Shown here piece after piece: positions 8,884 through 17,501 of a stretch of 64,000 nt of DNA. Both the position numbers and the translations under genes were made by a program. The DNA comes from Mycolicibacterium brumae. Its GTDB lineage: Bacteria; Actinomycetota; Actinomycetes; Mycobacteriales; Mycobacteriaceae. Each line of letters starts with the position of its first letter. Within the stretch, counting starts at the first letter, position 1. The notes under the pieces were generated by a model. It did not search any database, had not been told where the DNA came from, and saw only the letters and a list, made by a program, of their open reading frames with translations. The stretch covers positions 1,798,001 through 1,862,000 of the forward strand of contig NZ_CP104302.1 in assembly GCF_025215495.1 (NCBI RefSeq), in the 5' to 3' direction.

Positions 8884-10092
8884 TCACCGCTGGTCCAGGT
8901 GGGTGCGCACGGCTTCGGCCATCCGCTCGACCGCCCCGGTGAGGATGTCGGGCGAGGTGGCGAAGTTGAGCCGGACGTGGTCGCGTCCGCCGGCGCCGAA
9001 AGCGTGGCCGGAATTCAACACCACCCGGGCCCGCTCGACGAAGAAGGCGCCCGGTCCGGCGCCGGGATCAAGCACCCCCGGCGTCGGGTGATCGACATCC
9101 GGGACGCCCAGCGCCGCGCAGTCCAGCCAGGCCAGATAGGTGCCCTGGGGCCGGTGGTAGCCCAGCTCGGGCAGCCGCGCGCTGAGCAGCTCGCCCAGCA
9201 GCGTTCGATTGCGTTCCAGGTCGGCCATCAGGTCGTCCAGCCACGGGCCGCCGTGGCGCAGCGCGGCGGTGTGGGCGATGACGCCCAGGTGGCTGGGTCC
9301 GTACTCGACCACCTCCGGAAGCGCCCGCAGATCCGCGGTCGCGGCCGGGCCCGCGATGATCAGGGCGGACTTGATGCCGGCGAGGTTCCAGCCCTTGGTC
9401 GCCGAGAGCAGAGCGAACGCCGCCTCCGATCCGTCGACCGACAGGTACGGGGTGAACACCGCGTCGTCGAAGATCAGCGGCGCGTGGATCTCGTCGGAGA
9501 CCACCCGCAGTCCGTGCCGGTCGGCCAGCGTGGCGACGGCCTCCAACTCGGCGCGGGTGTGCACGACGCCGGTCGGGTTGTGCGGATTGCACAGCAGGAA
9601 CACCGGATTCACGCTGTCGGCGCGAGCGCGCCGGAACGCGTCCTCGAGGGCGTCGAAGTCGAGGCGGCCGGCCTCGGTCATCGCCACCTGGAGCAGGCGG
9701 CGGCTCGCGTCGGCGACATACAGCGCGAACGGCGGGTACAGCGGGGCGCCGACGACGACGGTGTCGCCCGGCTCCGAGAGCACCCGCAGCACCGCTTTGA
9801 GCCCGTTCATCACGTCGGCGGCCTGCCGGGTCCGGGCGACGTCGAGGCCGTCCCAACCCCAGCGGGCGGCGGCGAACCCGGCGGCGGCCTCCGCGTAGGC
9901 GTGGCCCGATGGGTACCCGGTGTCGCCGAGAGCGATCGCTTCGGTCAGCGCGGCGGCGATCGGCGGGGCCAGCGGGGTGTCCATCTCGGCGACCCACAGC
10001 GGCAGGGTGTCCGGCGGATACGCCCGCCATTTGATGCTGGTCCGCTTGCGCAGTTGCTCCAGCGAGAGCGTGGTCAGGGGCGTGCCGCTCAT
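8884..10092 (-). CDS. MalY/PatB-type PLP aminotransferase (cystathionine beta-lyase-like)
   Basis: A 402-residue fold-type I PLP enzyme. The PLP lysine is in SATKGWNLAGIKSALI, the pocket shows LLCNPHNPTG and VVSDEIHAPL, and the C-terminal Arg appears in HVRLNFATS. The N-terminus (TSIKWRAYPPDTLPLWVAEMD) is diagnostic of the MalY/PatB branch, which acts as a C-S beta-lyase. ATG 10092 overlaps the stop of the upstream deaminase gene by 4 bp (ATGA), so the two are translationally coupled. Confidence 0.9.
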   Translation of the reverse strand: MSGTPLTTLSLEQLRKRTSIKWRAYPPDTLPLWVAEMDTPLAPPIAAALTEAIALGDTGYPSGHAYAEAAAGFAAARWGWDGLDVARTRQAADVMNGLKAVLRVLSEPGDTVVVGAPLYPPFALYVADASRRLLQVAMTEAGRLDFDALEDAFRRARADSVNPVFLLCNPHNPTGVVHTRAELEAVATLADRHGLRVVSDEIHAPLIFDDAVFTPYLSVDGSEAAFALLSATKGWNLAGIKSALIIAGPAATADLRALPEVVEYGPSHLGVIAHTAALRHGGPWLDDLMADLERNRTLLGELLSARLPELGYHRPQGTYLAWLDCAALGVPDVDHPTPGVLDPGAGPGAFFVERARVVLNSGHAFGAGGRDHVRLNFATSPDILTGAVERMAEAVRTHLDQR

Positions 10093-10817
10093 GACCGCTC
10101 CGTTCCGTCGGCGACGGCGAAGGAGATGACGTCGACGGGATCGTCGTCGGACAGGCCCGGGTAGAACTCCCGCAACCCGGCCTGCAGTTCGGCGACGTCG
10201 TCGAACCCGTCGGCGCGCGCGTGCGCCACGGTGAGCGCCCCGAATCGGGTGTTGAGCACCTCGGTGATCCGCGCGTCGATGGTGACGACCTCCCCGCTGT
10301 CCTTCTCGAAAACCAGCGCCGCGGGCCCGACGTCGAACGGGTCGTCGGCGCGGATGGTCAGTTGCTTGACGCCGCTGCGGATCACGTTCTCGAATCCCTC
10401 CCACATATAAAGGCGCTGCGGTTCCTTGAGCGTGCGCCAGTCGAAGGCGTCCGGCAGCAACTCGGCCACCGGCCGCGCCTCGAGTCCCATCGGGGTGCGG
10501 ACCACGCTGCGGATGGCGGGGTCGAGATCGAAGAAGATCTGCCGGCATTTGCCGCACGGGGCGATCACCGACCCGGTGGGCCCGTAGGCGGCCGCGGTCG
10601 CGACGATCGGATCGTCGGGGTGTGTCGAGGCGTGGTTGGACAGCGCAGAGATCTCGCCGCAGGGGCCGCCGGTGAAGTGATGGGTGTTGAGCCCCAGAAT
10701 GATCCGTCCGGAGCGGGTCAACACCCCGCCGGCGACGGTGTGGTCGGTGTCGTTGTGCCGGAGCCGGGCGTGCGTGACGGTTTCGCGGACCAACGCGCGC
10801 AGGTCAGCGGTGAGCAT
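10089..10817 (-). CDS. Cytidine deaminase-like domain fused to ASCH domain
   Basis: A 242-residue two-domain protein. Residues about 1-125 form a cytidine/blasticidin-S deaminase-type domain, with GPCGEISAL carrying the zinc-ligand Cys and catalytic Glu, and APCGKCRQIF providing the other two zinc Cys. Residues about 130-235 look like an ASCH domain (an RNA-binding beta-barrel related to PUA), including LYMWEGFENVIRSGVKQLTIR and the ending REFYPGLSDDDPVDVISF. The combination suggests deamination of a free or modified pyrimidine coupled to nucleic-acid or nucleoside recognition. It is coupled to the downstream MalY-type gene. Confidence 0.82.
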   Translation of the reverse strand: MLTADLRALVRETVTHARLRHNDTDHTVAGGVLTRSGRIILGLNTHHFTGGPCGEISALSNHASTHPDDPIVATAAAYGPTGSVIAPCGKCRQIFFDLDPAIRSVVRTPMGLEARPVAELLPDAFDWRTLKEPQRLYMWEGFENVIRSGVKQLTIRADDPFDVGPAALVFEKDSGEVVTIDARITEVLNTRFGALTVAHARADGFDDVAELQAGLREFYPGLSDDDPVDVISFAVADGTERS

Positions 10818-10894
10818 CTCTGCAGGCTACAAGCCGGGAGGCGGCGCTGTCCGCGATCGTCGGGCATCGTCGCTGGTCCAGTTAGGATTTCCCG

Positions 10895-11671
10895 GTGCAT
10901 CGGACCGCACTGCTGCCTCGCCTCGCGCACGTCACCACTGTGCTGGCGGCGATTGCCGTGCCACTGGTCGGGTGGTTCTTCGGCGGGTGGTCGGGGGCGA
11001 CGACGCTGGTGGTGTACTGGGCCGAGACGCTGGCGATCTGCGTGTTCGCCTGGGCGCGGGTGGTGGCGCACCAGCGGCTGGCGCCCCGGCGCGGGCATTA
11101 TCGCTACCAGGCGCCCGGCCCGAAAAGCGGGAAGCCGAGCTCGTTCGCGTCCGGGTTTTTGCTGACCGCCGGCGCGTTCAGCTTCGCCCACGGGGTCTTC
11201 ATGGCCGCGATCATCTTCCTGCTGCATCGCAACGGCTACCGAGAAATCGCCGAGATCGACTGGCGCAGTGTGGGTCTGGGCTGTCTGTCCGTCGTGGCCT
11301 TCCTGCTGCTGGATTTCCTGGTGGATCTGCCGACGCTGCGCGAGTGGTCCTTCCGCGACGTCGAGCTGACCGCTAACAGGGGTCTGAGCCGCGTCGTCGT
11401 CATTCACCTGACGCTGATCCTCGGATTGGCCGGCGTCGCCGTCACCGACGCGCCCGACACGCTTTTCGGGGTGTTCGTCGTGCTCAAAGCCCTCACCTCG
11501 CTGAGCTGGGCGCTGCCGCAGTGGGAGCCGAAGACGCCGCCGAAGTGGATGAGCCGGGTGCTCAACCGGGTGCCCAACGTGCGTCCCGGCGAACGGTTCG
11601 AGGACTTCTGGGCCAAGGAGAACACCGCCGAACTCAATCGGCGCGAGCGCAACGACGAGCCCTGGACCTGA
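10895..11671 (+). CDS. Multi-pass membrane protein (DUF6498-like)
   Basis: A 258-residue membrane protein with about six hydrophobic helices: TVLAAIAVPLVGWFFGG, GATTLVVYWAETLAICVFA, FLLTAGAFSFAHGVFMAAII, VGLGCLSVVAFLLLDFLV, VVVIHLTLILGLAGVAV and TLFGVFVVLKALTSLSW. The second helix, with a buried YWAE, resembles the DUF6498 family. The C-terminal tail is charged and cytoplasmic. Start GTG 10895. Function unknown. Confidence 0.75.
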   Translation: MHRTALLPRLAHVTTVLAAIAVPLVGWFFGGWSGATTLVVYWAETLAICVFAWARVVAHQRLAPRRGHYRYQAPGPKSGKPSSFASGFLLTAGAFSFAHGVFMAAIIFLLHRNGYREIAEIDWRSVGLGCLSVVAFLLLDFLVDLPTLREWSFRDVELTANRGLSRVVVIHLTLILGLAGVAVTDAPDTLFGVFVVLKALTSLSWALPQWEPKTPPKWMSRVLNRVPNVRPGERFEDFWAKENTAELNRRERNDEPWT

Positions 11672-11767
11672 GTGAAACGGCTTGGTTACGAGCACAGTTC
11701 GCGCCGCGCGCAGACCACGGTTGGCGATACGTTATAGACCGCCAGATCTACGAATGGGGGAGCGCCC

Positions 11768-13384
11768 GTGACAACAGTCGCGCTGTATCTGCTGATCACC
11801 TTCGGTCTGGGCGGTCTCGCGATGGCGGTGCGGCTGCCACCGCTGGTCGGATTCCTGACCGCCGGTTTCGTCATCAACGCGCTGCACCTGGACAAGGTGC
11901 CCGAGATCGAGATCGTCGCCGACCTGGGTGTCACGCTGCTGCTGTTCGCCATCGGCCTCAAGCTGAACGTGCGGATCCTGCTGCGCAAGGAAGTCTGGCT
12001 GACCACCTCGGTGCACATGCTGATCAGCGTCGTCCTGGGCGGCGGGGCGCTGTGGATCGCGTCGGTGCTCGGGGTGGCCATGCTGGCGGGCCAGAGCCTG
12101 CAGACCATCGCGTTGCTGGCCTTCGCGCTGTCGTTCTCCAGCACCGTGTTCGTGGTGAAGGTGCTCGAAGAACGCGGCGAGTCCTACTCGCTGTACGGCC
12201 GGATCGCGATCGGCATCCTCGTCATGCAGGACATCATCGCGGTGGTGTTCCTGACCGCCACCAGCGGACACCTGCCCAGCCCGTGGGCGATCGCTGTGCT
12301 GGCCGGGTTGTGGCCGCTGACCTGGGTGGCCCGCAAGATCTGGAGCCGGCTGGGCCACGGCGAGATGCAGGCGTTGTTCGGCATGGTGATGGCGTTCGTG
12401 CCCGGCTACGCGCTGTTCACCGCGGTCGGGCTCAAAGGCGACCTGGGCGCCCTGATCATGGGCGTGCTGCTGGCCACCCACCCGTCGGCCTCGGAGTTGG
12501 CGCGATCGCTGTTCCACATCAAGGAGTTGCTGCTGGTCGGCTTCTTCGTGTCCATCGGCCTGACCGGGCTGCCGGACCTGCCCACCATCGGGGTGGCGCT
12601 GCTGATGGTGCTGCTGCTGCCGTTCAAGGGCATTTGGTACGGGATCTCGCTGACGATGATGAAGGTGCGCTACCGCACCGCCATGCTCGCCGGACTCAGC
12701 CTGATGAACTACTCGGAGTTCGGCCTGATCGTGGTGTCCGTCGGCGTGTCGATTGGACTGTTGGCGCCGGCCTGGCTGGTGGAGATGTCCATCGCCGTCG
12801 CGCTGAGCTTCGTGGTGTCGGCGGTGTTCAACGGCCGCGGCCACCTGTTGGTGGAGAAGCTCGCCGCCCGGTTGCCGGCCCAGGACGAGGCCAAACTCAC
12901 CCCCGAGGAGCGCCCCGCCGACGCCGGCGACGCGGAGGTCGTCGTGATCGGCACCGGCCGGGTCGGGTTGGCCACCTACCGACGTCTCACCGAGCACTAC
13001 GGGTTGCGGGTGGTCGGCGTCGACTACGACGGGCCACGCGTGCAGCTGCTCAAGAGTGAGGGCTACCGGGTCATCGAGGGCGACGCCACCGACTTGGACT
13101 TCTGGAACCGGCTCCGGCATTCGGACTCGGTGCGCACCGCGGTGCTGGCCATGCACCGGCACGGCGCCAACGTCACCGCGCTGGAGTGCCTGCGGGAATC
13201 GGGCTTCAGCGGCAACGTCGCCGCCGTCGCGCGCTACGACGACGAGGTCGCCTGGGCCAAGGAACACGGCGTCGGCATCGCGTTCAACATCTACGCCGGC
13301 GCCGGGCTGGAGCTCGCCGATCAGGTCGGGGAGTCGGACCTGGCACGGCGCGCCAAGGAGATCGGGCAGTCCGAGTCCTCCTAA
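11768..13384 (+). CDS. CPA2 (Kef-type) cation/proton antiporter with TrkA-N domain
   Basis: A 538-residue monovalent cation:proton antiporter-2. About 12 membrane helices occupy residues 1-360, with typical motifs LPPLVGFLTAGFVINAL, LLLFAIGLKLNVRIL, ALSFSSTVFVVKVLEERGE and LVMQDIIAVVFL. A cytoplasmic RCK/TrkA-N domain follows (about 393-510), with the nucleotide-binding GTGRVGLATYRRL and acidic GVDYD. It probably exports K+ or Na+ in exchange for protons under NAD(H)/redox control. Start GTG 11768. Confidence 0.9.
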   Translation: MTTVALYLLITFGLGGLAMAVRLPPLVGFLTAGFVINALHLDKVPEIEIVADLGVTLLLFAIGLKLNVRILLRKEVWLTTSVHMLISVVLGGGALWIASVLGVAMLAGQSLQTIALLAFALSFSSTVFVVKVLEERGESYSLYGRIAIGILVMQDIIAVVFLTATSGHLPSPWAIAVLAGLWPLTWVARKIWSRLGHGEMQALFGMVMAFVPGYALFTAVGLKGDLGALIMGVLLATHPSASELARSLFHIKELLLVGFFVSIGLTGLPDLPTIGVALLMVLLLPFKGIWYGISLTMMKVRYRTAMLAGLSLMNYSEFGLIVVSVGVSIGLLAPAWLVEMSIAVALSFVVSAVFNGRGHLLVEKLAARLPAQDEAKLTPEERPADAGDAEVVVIGTGRVGLATYRRLTEHYGLRVVGVDYDGPRVQLLKSEGYRVIEGDATDLDFWNRLRHSDSVRTAVLAMHRHGANVTALECLRESGFSGNVAAVARYDDEVAWAKEHGVGIAFNIYAGAGLELADQVGESDLARRAKEIGQSESS

Positions 13385-13412
13385 TGCGGGTTCGGGGCGT
13401 GGCTGGTGTTGA

Positions 13413-13760
13413 GCTCAACGTGCACTGACTTCGTGTTCGCCCTGCGGCGAGTGAGCATTGGCGGTCGTTTCCGGGGGCGAGCGTGCAGTGACGGTCGTTT
13501 CCGCGGGCGAGCGTGCACTGAGGTTCGCTGAACGTCGCGAGCGGGCACTCCCGTCCGCGTTTCCCCAGGTGGGGGCGAACGCCACTGCACCCTCGTCACG
13601 CGGAAGTGGGCCTGGCTGCACGCTCGCGGCCAAATCCGACAGTGATTGCACGCTCGCCGCCGGTACCGACAGTGATTGCACGCTCGCGCCTCCGAAACCG
13701 ACCGTGGATGCACGCTCGCGGCCGAATCTGACCGTGGCTGCACCCTCGCGCCGCTGCTAC
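13413..13760. repeat. Two-armed array of ~30-bp repeats in inverted orientation
   Basis: Left arm: the core GGCGAGCGTGCACTG and variants start at 13446, 13476, 13506 and 13536, an exact 30-bp period, plus a decayed copy (ACGTGCACTG) near 13418. Right arm: the reverse complement TGCACGCTCGC and variants start at 13586, 13617, 13647, 13677, 13709 and 13739, periods 31, 30, 30, 32 and 30. The arms meet near 13560-13585. Between cores the sequence is semi-conserved (CCGACAGTGAT or CCGACCGTGG on the right, ACGGTCGTTTCC on the left). The array fills the 454-bp gap after the antiporter gene; the rest of that gap shows no gene. Confidence 0.85.
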
Positions 13761-13838
13761 GAGATGCGACGACGCACCTGCTGATCGATGGTCAGGCATA
13801 GCCCGGGTCGGCGTCGCGGTCGATGAATACCGAACGGC

Positions 13839-14276
13839 TCAGTCAGTGGTGAGCTGCTGGGCGAGCATGACCAGGATGCCGCTGGGGCCGCGCAGGTAGG
13901 TGAGTTTGTAGATGTCCTGATAGTTCGCCACGCCGCGCAGCGGGTGGCAGCCGTGACGCGCGGCGATCTCCAGCGCCGCGTCGATGTCGTCAACGGAGAA
14001 CGCGACCCGATGCATGCCGATCTCATTGGGCAGTGTTGGCGTGGTTTCGATCGCCTCCGGGTGGACGTACTCGAACAGCTCGAGGTGGCCGTGGCCGTCC
14101 GGCGTCGCCAGCATCGCGATCTTCGCGTGATTGCCGTCCAGGCCGACCGCGGTGTCGGTCCATTCACCGCGGACGGTGTCGCGGCCGATGACCGCCAGGC
14201 CCAGGTCGGTGAAGAACGCGATCGCGGCGTCCAGGTCGCGAACAGCGATGCCGACGTTCTCAAGTTTGATGGCCAC
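13839..14276 (-). CDS. VOC-family protein (methylmalonyl-CoA epimerase-like)
   Basis: A 145-residue protein with two beta-alpha-beta-beta-beta modules of the vicinal-oxygen-chelate superfamily: KLENVGIAVRDLDAAIAFFTDLG at the start and MHRVAFSVDDIDAALEIAARHG at about residue 90. Likely metal ligands are the Glu/His of GHLELFEYVHP and His of MHRVAF. The order of modules and the length fit glyoxalase/methylmalonyl-CoA epimerase or resistance-type VOC proteins; the reaction is uncertain. It diverges from the ABC-F gene. Confidence 0.8.
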   Translation of the reverse strand: MAIKLENVGIAVRDLDAAIAFFTDLGLAVIGRDTVRGEWTDTAVGLDGNHAKIAMLATPDGHGHLELFEYVHPEAIETTPTLPNEIGMHRVAFSVDDIDAALEIAARHGCHPLRGVANYQDIYKLTYLRGPSGILVMLAQQLTTD

Positions 14277-14410
14277 GGTTGCGACGGTACCGATGCCCCG
14301 ACGCGCACCGCGCGCCCGTCGAGCGGCTCCGGTCGGCCGCCGCGGGCTTGTAGGCTCACCGGCGTGCGCACAGATCGGGAAAACATCGCTGGACCTGCGG
14401 TGATCAGTCG

Positions 14411-16066
14411 GTGAGCGCGACTCTGGTCGCCAAGGACGTTGCGGGCGGGTACGCGCACCGGGTGCTGTTCGAGCACCTGGACCTCACCGTCGCGCCGGGC
14501 GATGTGGTCGGCGTGGTCGGCGCCAACGGCGCCGGGAAGACCACTTTGCTGCGGGTGCTCGCCGGTGACCTCGCCCCACTGGAGGGGAGCATCTCCCGGA
14601 CCCCGACCGACGCCTTTGTCGGCTGGCTGCCGCAGGAGCATGAGCGGGTGCTCGGTGAGACTGTTGGGCAGTACGTCGCGCGACGCACCGGATGTGCTGC
14701 CGCCGCGTCGGCGATGGACGCCGCTGCCGAGGCGCTGGCCGATCCGGACGCGCCGACATCGGCGGCCGACGATTACGCGCTCGCCCTCGATCATTGGTTG
14801 GCCACCGGCGCGGCGGACCTCGACGATCGACTCGGCGCGGTGCTGGCCGACCTCGGCCTGGACCAGTCCGCGGTGGCGCCCGGGGACGCGTTGATGACGA
14901 GTCTGTCGGGCGGGCAGGCGGCTCGGGTCGGGTTGGCAGCCCTGCTGTGCTCGCGGTTCGACATCGTGTTGCTCGACGAGCCCACCAATGATCTGGACCT
15001 CGACGGACTGGACCGGCTCGAGGAGGTGGTCAACGGTGTCCGCGGCGGTGTGGTGCTGGTTAGCCACGACCGAGAGTTCTTGTCTCGCAGCGTGACTCGG
15101 GTGCTGGAGCTCGACCTGGCACAGCACACCAACACCGTTTACGGTGGCGGGTACGACAGCTATCTGGAGGAACGCGAGGTCGCGCGTCGGCACAAGCGTG
15201 AGGAGTACGAGGAGTTCGCCGAGAAGAAGGCGGACCTGGTCGCCCGCGCGCGCACCCAACGCGAATGGTCCAGCCAAGGGGTTCGCAACGCCATCCGCAA
15301 GTCACCGGACAACGACAAGATCCGACGTCGGGCCGCCACCGAATCCAGCGAGAAGCAGGCCCAGAAGGTTCGGCAGATGGAAAGCCGGATCGCCCGGATG
15401 GAGGAGGTCGCCGAGCCTCGCAAGGAGTGGGTGCTGCAGTTCACCATCGGCGCCGCGCCCCGGTCGAGCACGGTTGTCTCGACGCTGAACGAGGCGGTGG
15501 TGCGCCACGGGGACTTCACCCTCGGACCGGTGTCAATTCAGGTGAACGCCGGTGAGCGGATCGGGATCACCGGTCCTAACGGCGCCGGGAAGTCGACGCT
15601 GCTGCGCCTGCTGCTCGGGCAGCGGATACCGAATGCCGGCACCGCGCACCTCGGCGCGAACGTCGCGATCGGCGAGGTGGACCAGTCCCGCCGGCTGTTC
15701 AGCGGTCCGGAGCCGCTGGCGCAGAGGTTCGAGGCGCTGACGCCCAACTTCACCGTCGAGCAGGTCCGGACCCTCCTGGCCAAGTTCGGGCTGCGGGCCG
15801 ACCATGTGGAGCGCCCGGTGGCCGAGTTGTCGCCGGGGGAGCGCACCCGGGCGGGGCTGGCGCTGCTGCAGGCCCGAGGGGCCAATGTGCTGGTGCTCGA
15901 TGAGCCGACCAACCACCTCGACTTGCCGGCGATCGAACAGCTGGAGTCGGCGTTGGACTCCTACGAGGGCGCGCTGCTGCTGGTCACCCACGACCGGCGA
16001 ATGCTGGACAATGTCCGGGTTGACCGCTATTGGCGCGTCGAGGACGGCCGCGTCACCGAGTTGTGA
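14411..16066 (+). CDS. ABC-F family ATPase
   Basis: A 551-residue soluble protein with two ABC ATPase domains and no membrane segment. Domain 1 has Walker A GANGAGKTT, signature LSGGQAARV and Walker B IVLLDEPTNDLDL; domain 2 has GPNGAGKST, signature LSPGERTRAG and VLVLDEPTNHLDL. Between them is the charged P-site tRNA interaction linker (about 250-330). ABC-F proteins act on the ribosome, either as translation factors or as antibiotic-resistance proteins. The sequence does not tell which. Start GTG 14411. Confidence 0.92.
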   Translation: MSATLVAKDVAGGYAHRVLFEHLDLTVAPGDVVGVVGANGAGKTTLLRVLAGDLAPLEGSISRTPTDAFVGWLPQEHERVLGETVGQYVARRTGCAAAASAMDAAAEALADPDAPTSAADDYALALDHWLATGAADLDDRLGAVLADLGLDQSAVAPGDALMTSLSGGQAARVGLAALLCSRFDIVLLDEPTNDLDLDGLDRLEEVVNGVRGGVVLVSHDREFLSRSVTRVLELDLAQHTNTVYGGGYDSYLEEREVARRHKREEYEEFAEKKADLVARARTQREWSSQGVRNAIRKSPDNDKIRRRAATESSEKQAQKVRQMESRIARMEEVAEPRKEWVLQFTIGAAPRSSTVVSTLNEAVVRHGDFTLGPVSIQVNAGERIGITGPNGAGKSTLLRLLLGQRIPNAGTAHLGANVAIGEVDQSRRLFSGPEPLAQRFEALTPNFTVEQVRTLLAKFGLRADHVERPVAELSPGERTRAGLALLQARGANVLVLDEPTNHLDLPAIEQLESALDSYEGALLLVTHDRRMLDNVRVDRYWRVEDGRVTEL

Positions 16067-16242
16067 GGCATTGCGTCGGGCGCCCGAGGACCTGAGCGGC
16101 CCCGGCGTGCGGGAAGCTGCGCGATCGATTCGGATCAACGGCTCAGACCCGGCCAACCGAATGCGACATTCGGTTATAGTCCGGCTGGGCGGGTGGTTCA
16201 ACCGCGCGTCGAGGATCCAAAGGAAGACCCGAAAGGAAACCC

Positions 16243-16890
16243 ATGAGGACGATCGCAAGCACAAGAACCGCTGTTGTGGCCGGCGTGGCCGCCACGGCCC
16301 TGATCTTCGCCGGCTGTGCCAAGAGCGACGACAGCACGACCTCGGACCCCGCAGCCACCTCCGCCGAGGTGAGTGCCGCGCCGACGCCGGAGATCCCGTC
16401 AAGCCTCGCCGAGTCCGCCAGCGAGGTGGCCGAGCCCACCGAGGTCACGATCACCGGCGAGCGCGACGTCGAGGTGACCCTCACCGGCCCGATCGCCGCT
16501 CGGTACTCGTCGGCGACTGAGGAGGAGAAGACCGCCCTCGGCCTGCCGCTGACGGGCGACCGCAACGCGGGAGCCCGTGAGAGCGGGATGGCGTTCCAGC
16601 AGTTCCAGGGTGGCGTGATCACTGCCGTGAGCGAAGACCCGGGCAGCCCCGCCTACATCACCTGGGGCAAGATCCGCGACGCCTGGAACATCGAGCGCGC
16701 CGCGGACGGCACCCCGGACATCTCCGGCGACAATGGGTCGGTGGGCCCGCTCGGCGCCCCGACCAGCGACGAACTGACCGAGGGTGATCTGAAGGTGACC
16801 ACCTTCCAGCACGGCAAGATCACCTACAACCCCACGACCGACGTGGTCGAGGTGACCGTCAACGGCAACGTGGTGCCATCGGGGCTGTGA
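16243..16890 (+). CDS. Lipoprotein with LGFP repeats
   Basis: A 215-residue lipoprotein: signal peptide with lipobox IFAGC, then an acidic Ser/Thr/Ala linker. Residues about 80-205 carry two LGFP-type repeats (KTALGLPLTGDRN ... FQQFQGGVITA; GPLGAPTSDEL ... VTTFQHGKITYNPTT). LGFP repeats occur in cell-wall proteins of mycolate-containing bacteria and are thought to bind the envelope. AAAGGAAACCC precedes ATG 16243. Confidence 0.85.
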   Translation: MRTIASTRTAVVAGVAATALIFAGCAKSDDSTTSDPAATSAEVSAAPTPEIPSSLAESASEVAEPTEVTITGERDVEVTLTGPIAARYSSATEEEKTALGLPLTGDRNAGARESGMAFQQFQGGVITAVSEDPGSPAYITWGKIRDAWNIERAADGTPDISGDNGSVGPLGAPTSDELTEGDLKVTTFQHGKITYNPTTDVVEVTVNGNVVPSGL

Positions 16891-16909
16891 TTCGTCGAGG
16901 TCGGCTGGC

Positions 16910-17191
16910 TCAGGCGTTCGTCCGGCCCGATGACGGCGATGTGTCCGGGTACGGACTCATCGGCATGAAGTAGTCGTTGCGGTAGTTGTAACGCTCCCGC
17001 TGACTGCGCGGGGACAACTGCTGAGCCGGGGCCGTCACCGGCGCGTGCCACTGCGGCATCATGACGCCGGTGTTCGGTTGCGGGGGCGCCTGATCGAATC
17101 GACTGTCGTCGGCGGCTGCGGTGGCCGGTAGTGAAATGGCCAATGCCGCGGCGAATGCGCACGTGGTCAGCACCGTCTTCATGTTCTTCAT
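16910..17191 (-). CDS. Small secreted protein
   Basis: A 93-residue protein with a signal peptide (about residues 1-27, ending ATAAADD). The mature 65 residues are rich in Pro, Gln, Arg and Tyr (SPRSQRERYNYRNDYFMPM) and lack Cys. A GAGAGGAA sequence precedes ATG 17191. No family recognised. It sits between the LGFP lipoprotein and the sigma-factor operon. Confidence 0.7.
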   Translation of the reverse strand: MKNMKTVLTTCAFAAALAISLPATAAADDSRFDQAPPQPNTGVMMPQWHAPVTAPAQQLSPRSQRERYNYRNDYFMPMSPYPDTSPSSGRTNA

Positions 17192-17267
17192 CGGTCCCGT
17201 TCCTCTCTGGATGCGACGTCGTCGTCGCTATCCAGTGGTGTCCTCGAAGAGGCGGAGCGTTACACGG

Positions 17268-17501
17268 TCAGCGCCAGTGCTTGAACGCGTCGAGCAGCCG
17301 CGTCCGGAACTCCGGCGCAAGCTCGACCGCGTCGATCCGGCTGACGACGCCAATCGTGGCGCGCATCTGCTGGAGGTAGTTGTCGCAGCCGTCGCACTCG
17401 ATCAGGTGCTCGTCGAACCGCGCACGCGATTCCAGATCGAGTGACCCGTCCAGGTAGGCGGTGACCAGTTCGACGAGCTCATTGCAATCCAATGGGTTCA
17501 C
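17268..17501 (-). CDS. Zinc-finger anti-sigma factor
   Basis: A 77-residue protein with the ZAS zinc-binding signature H-x3-C-x2-C in HLIECDGCDNYL, plus an upstream Cys (DCNELVELVTAYLDG). Anti-sigma factors of this type hold the cognate ECF sigma factor inactive and often release it on thiol oxidation. It lacks any membrane helix, so it is cytosolic. The start GTG 17501 overlaps the sigma-factor stop (GTGA), showing translational coupling. Confidence 0.88.
   Translation of the reverse strand: MNPLDCNELVELVTAYLDGSLDLESRARFDEHLIECDGCDNYLQQMRATIGVVSRIDAVELAPEFRTRLLDAFKHWR

Noticed and set aside
10093..10557. Extended N-terminus for the MalY-type enzyme
   Set aside because: The extension is the antiphase shadow of the deaminase gene; the ATGA overlap marks the real start.
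13446..13755. CRISPR array
   Set aside because: The cores are degenerate, appear in both orientations, and the 30-bp period leaves only about 15-18 bp between cores, which are themselves similar. No cas genes are near.
13757..14400. Long minus-strand frame spanning the repeat array edge, VOC gene and ABC-F gene
   Set aside because: It lies out of frame with the VOC protein and antisense to ABC-F, and contains no family motif.
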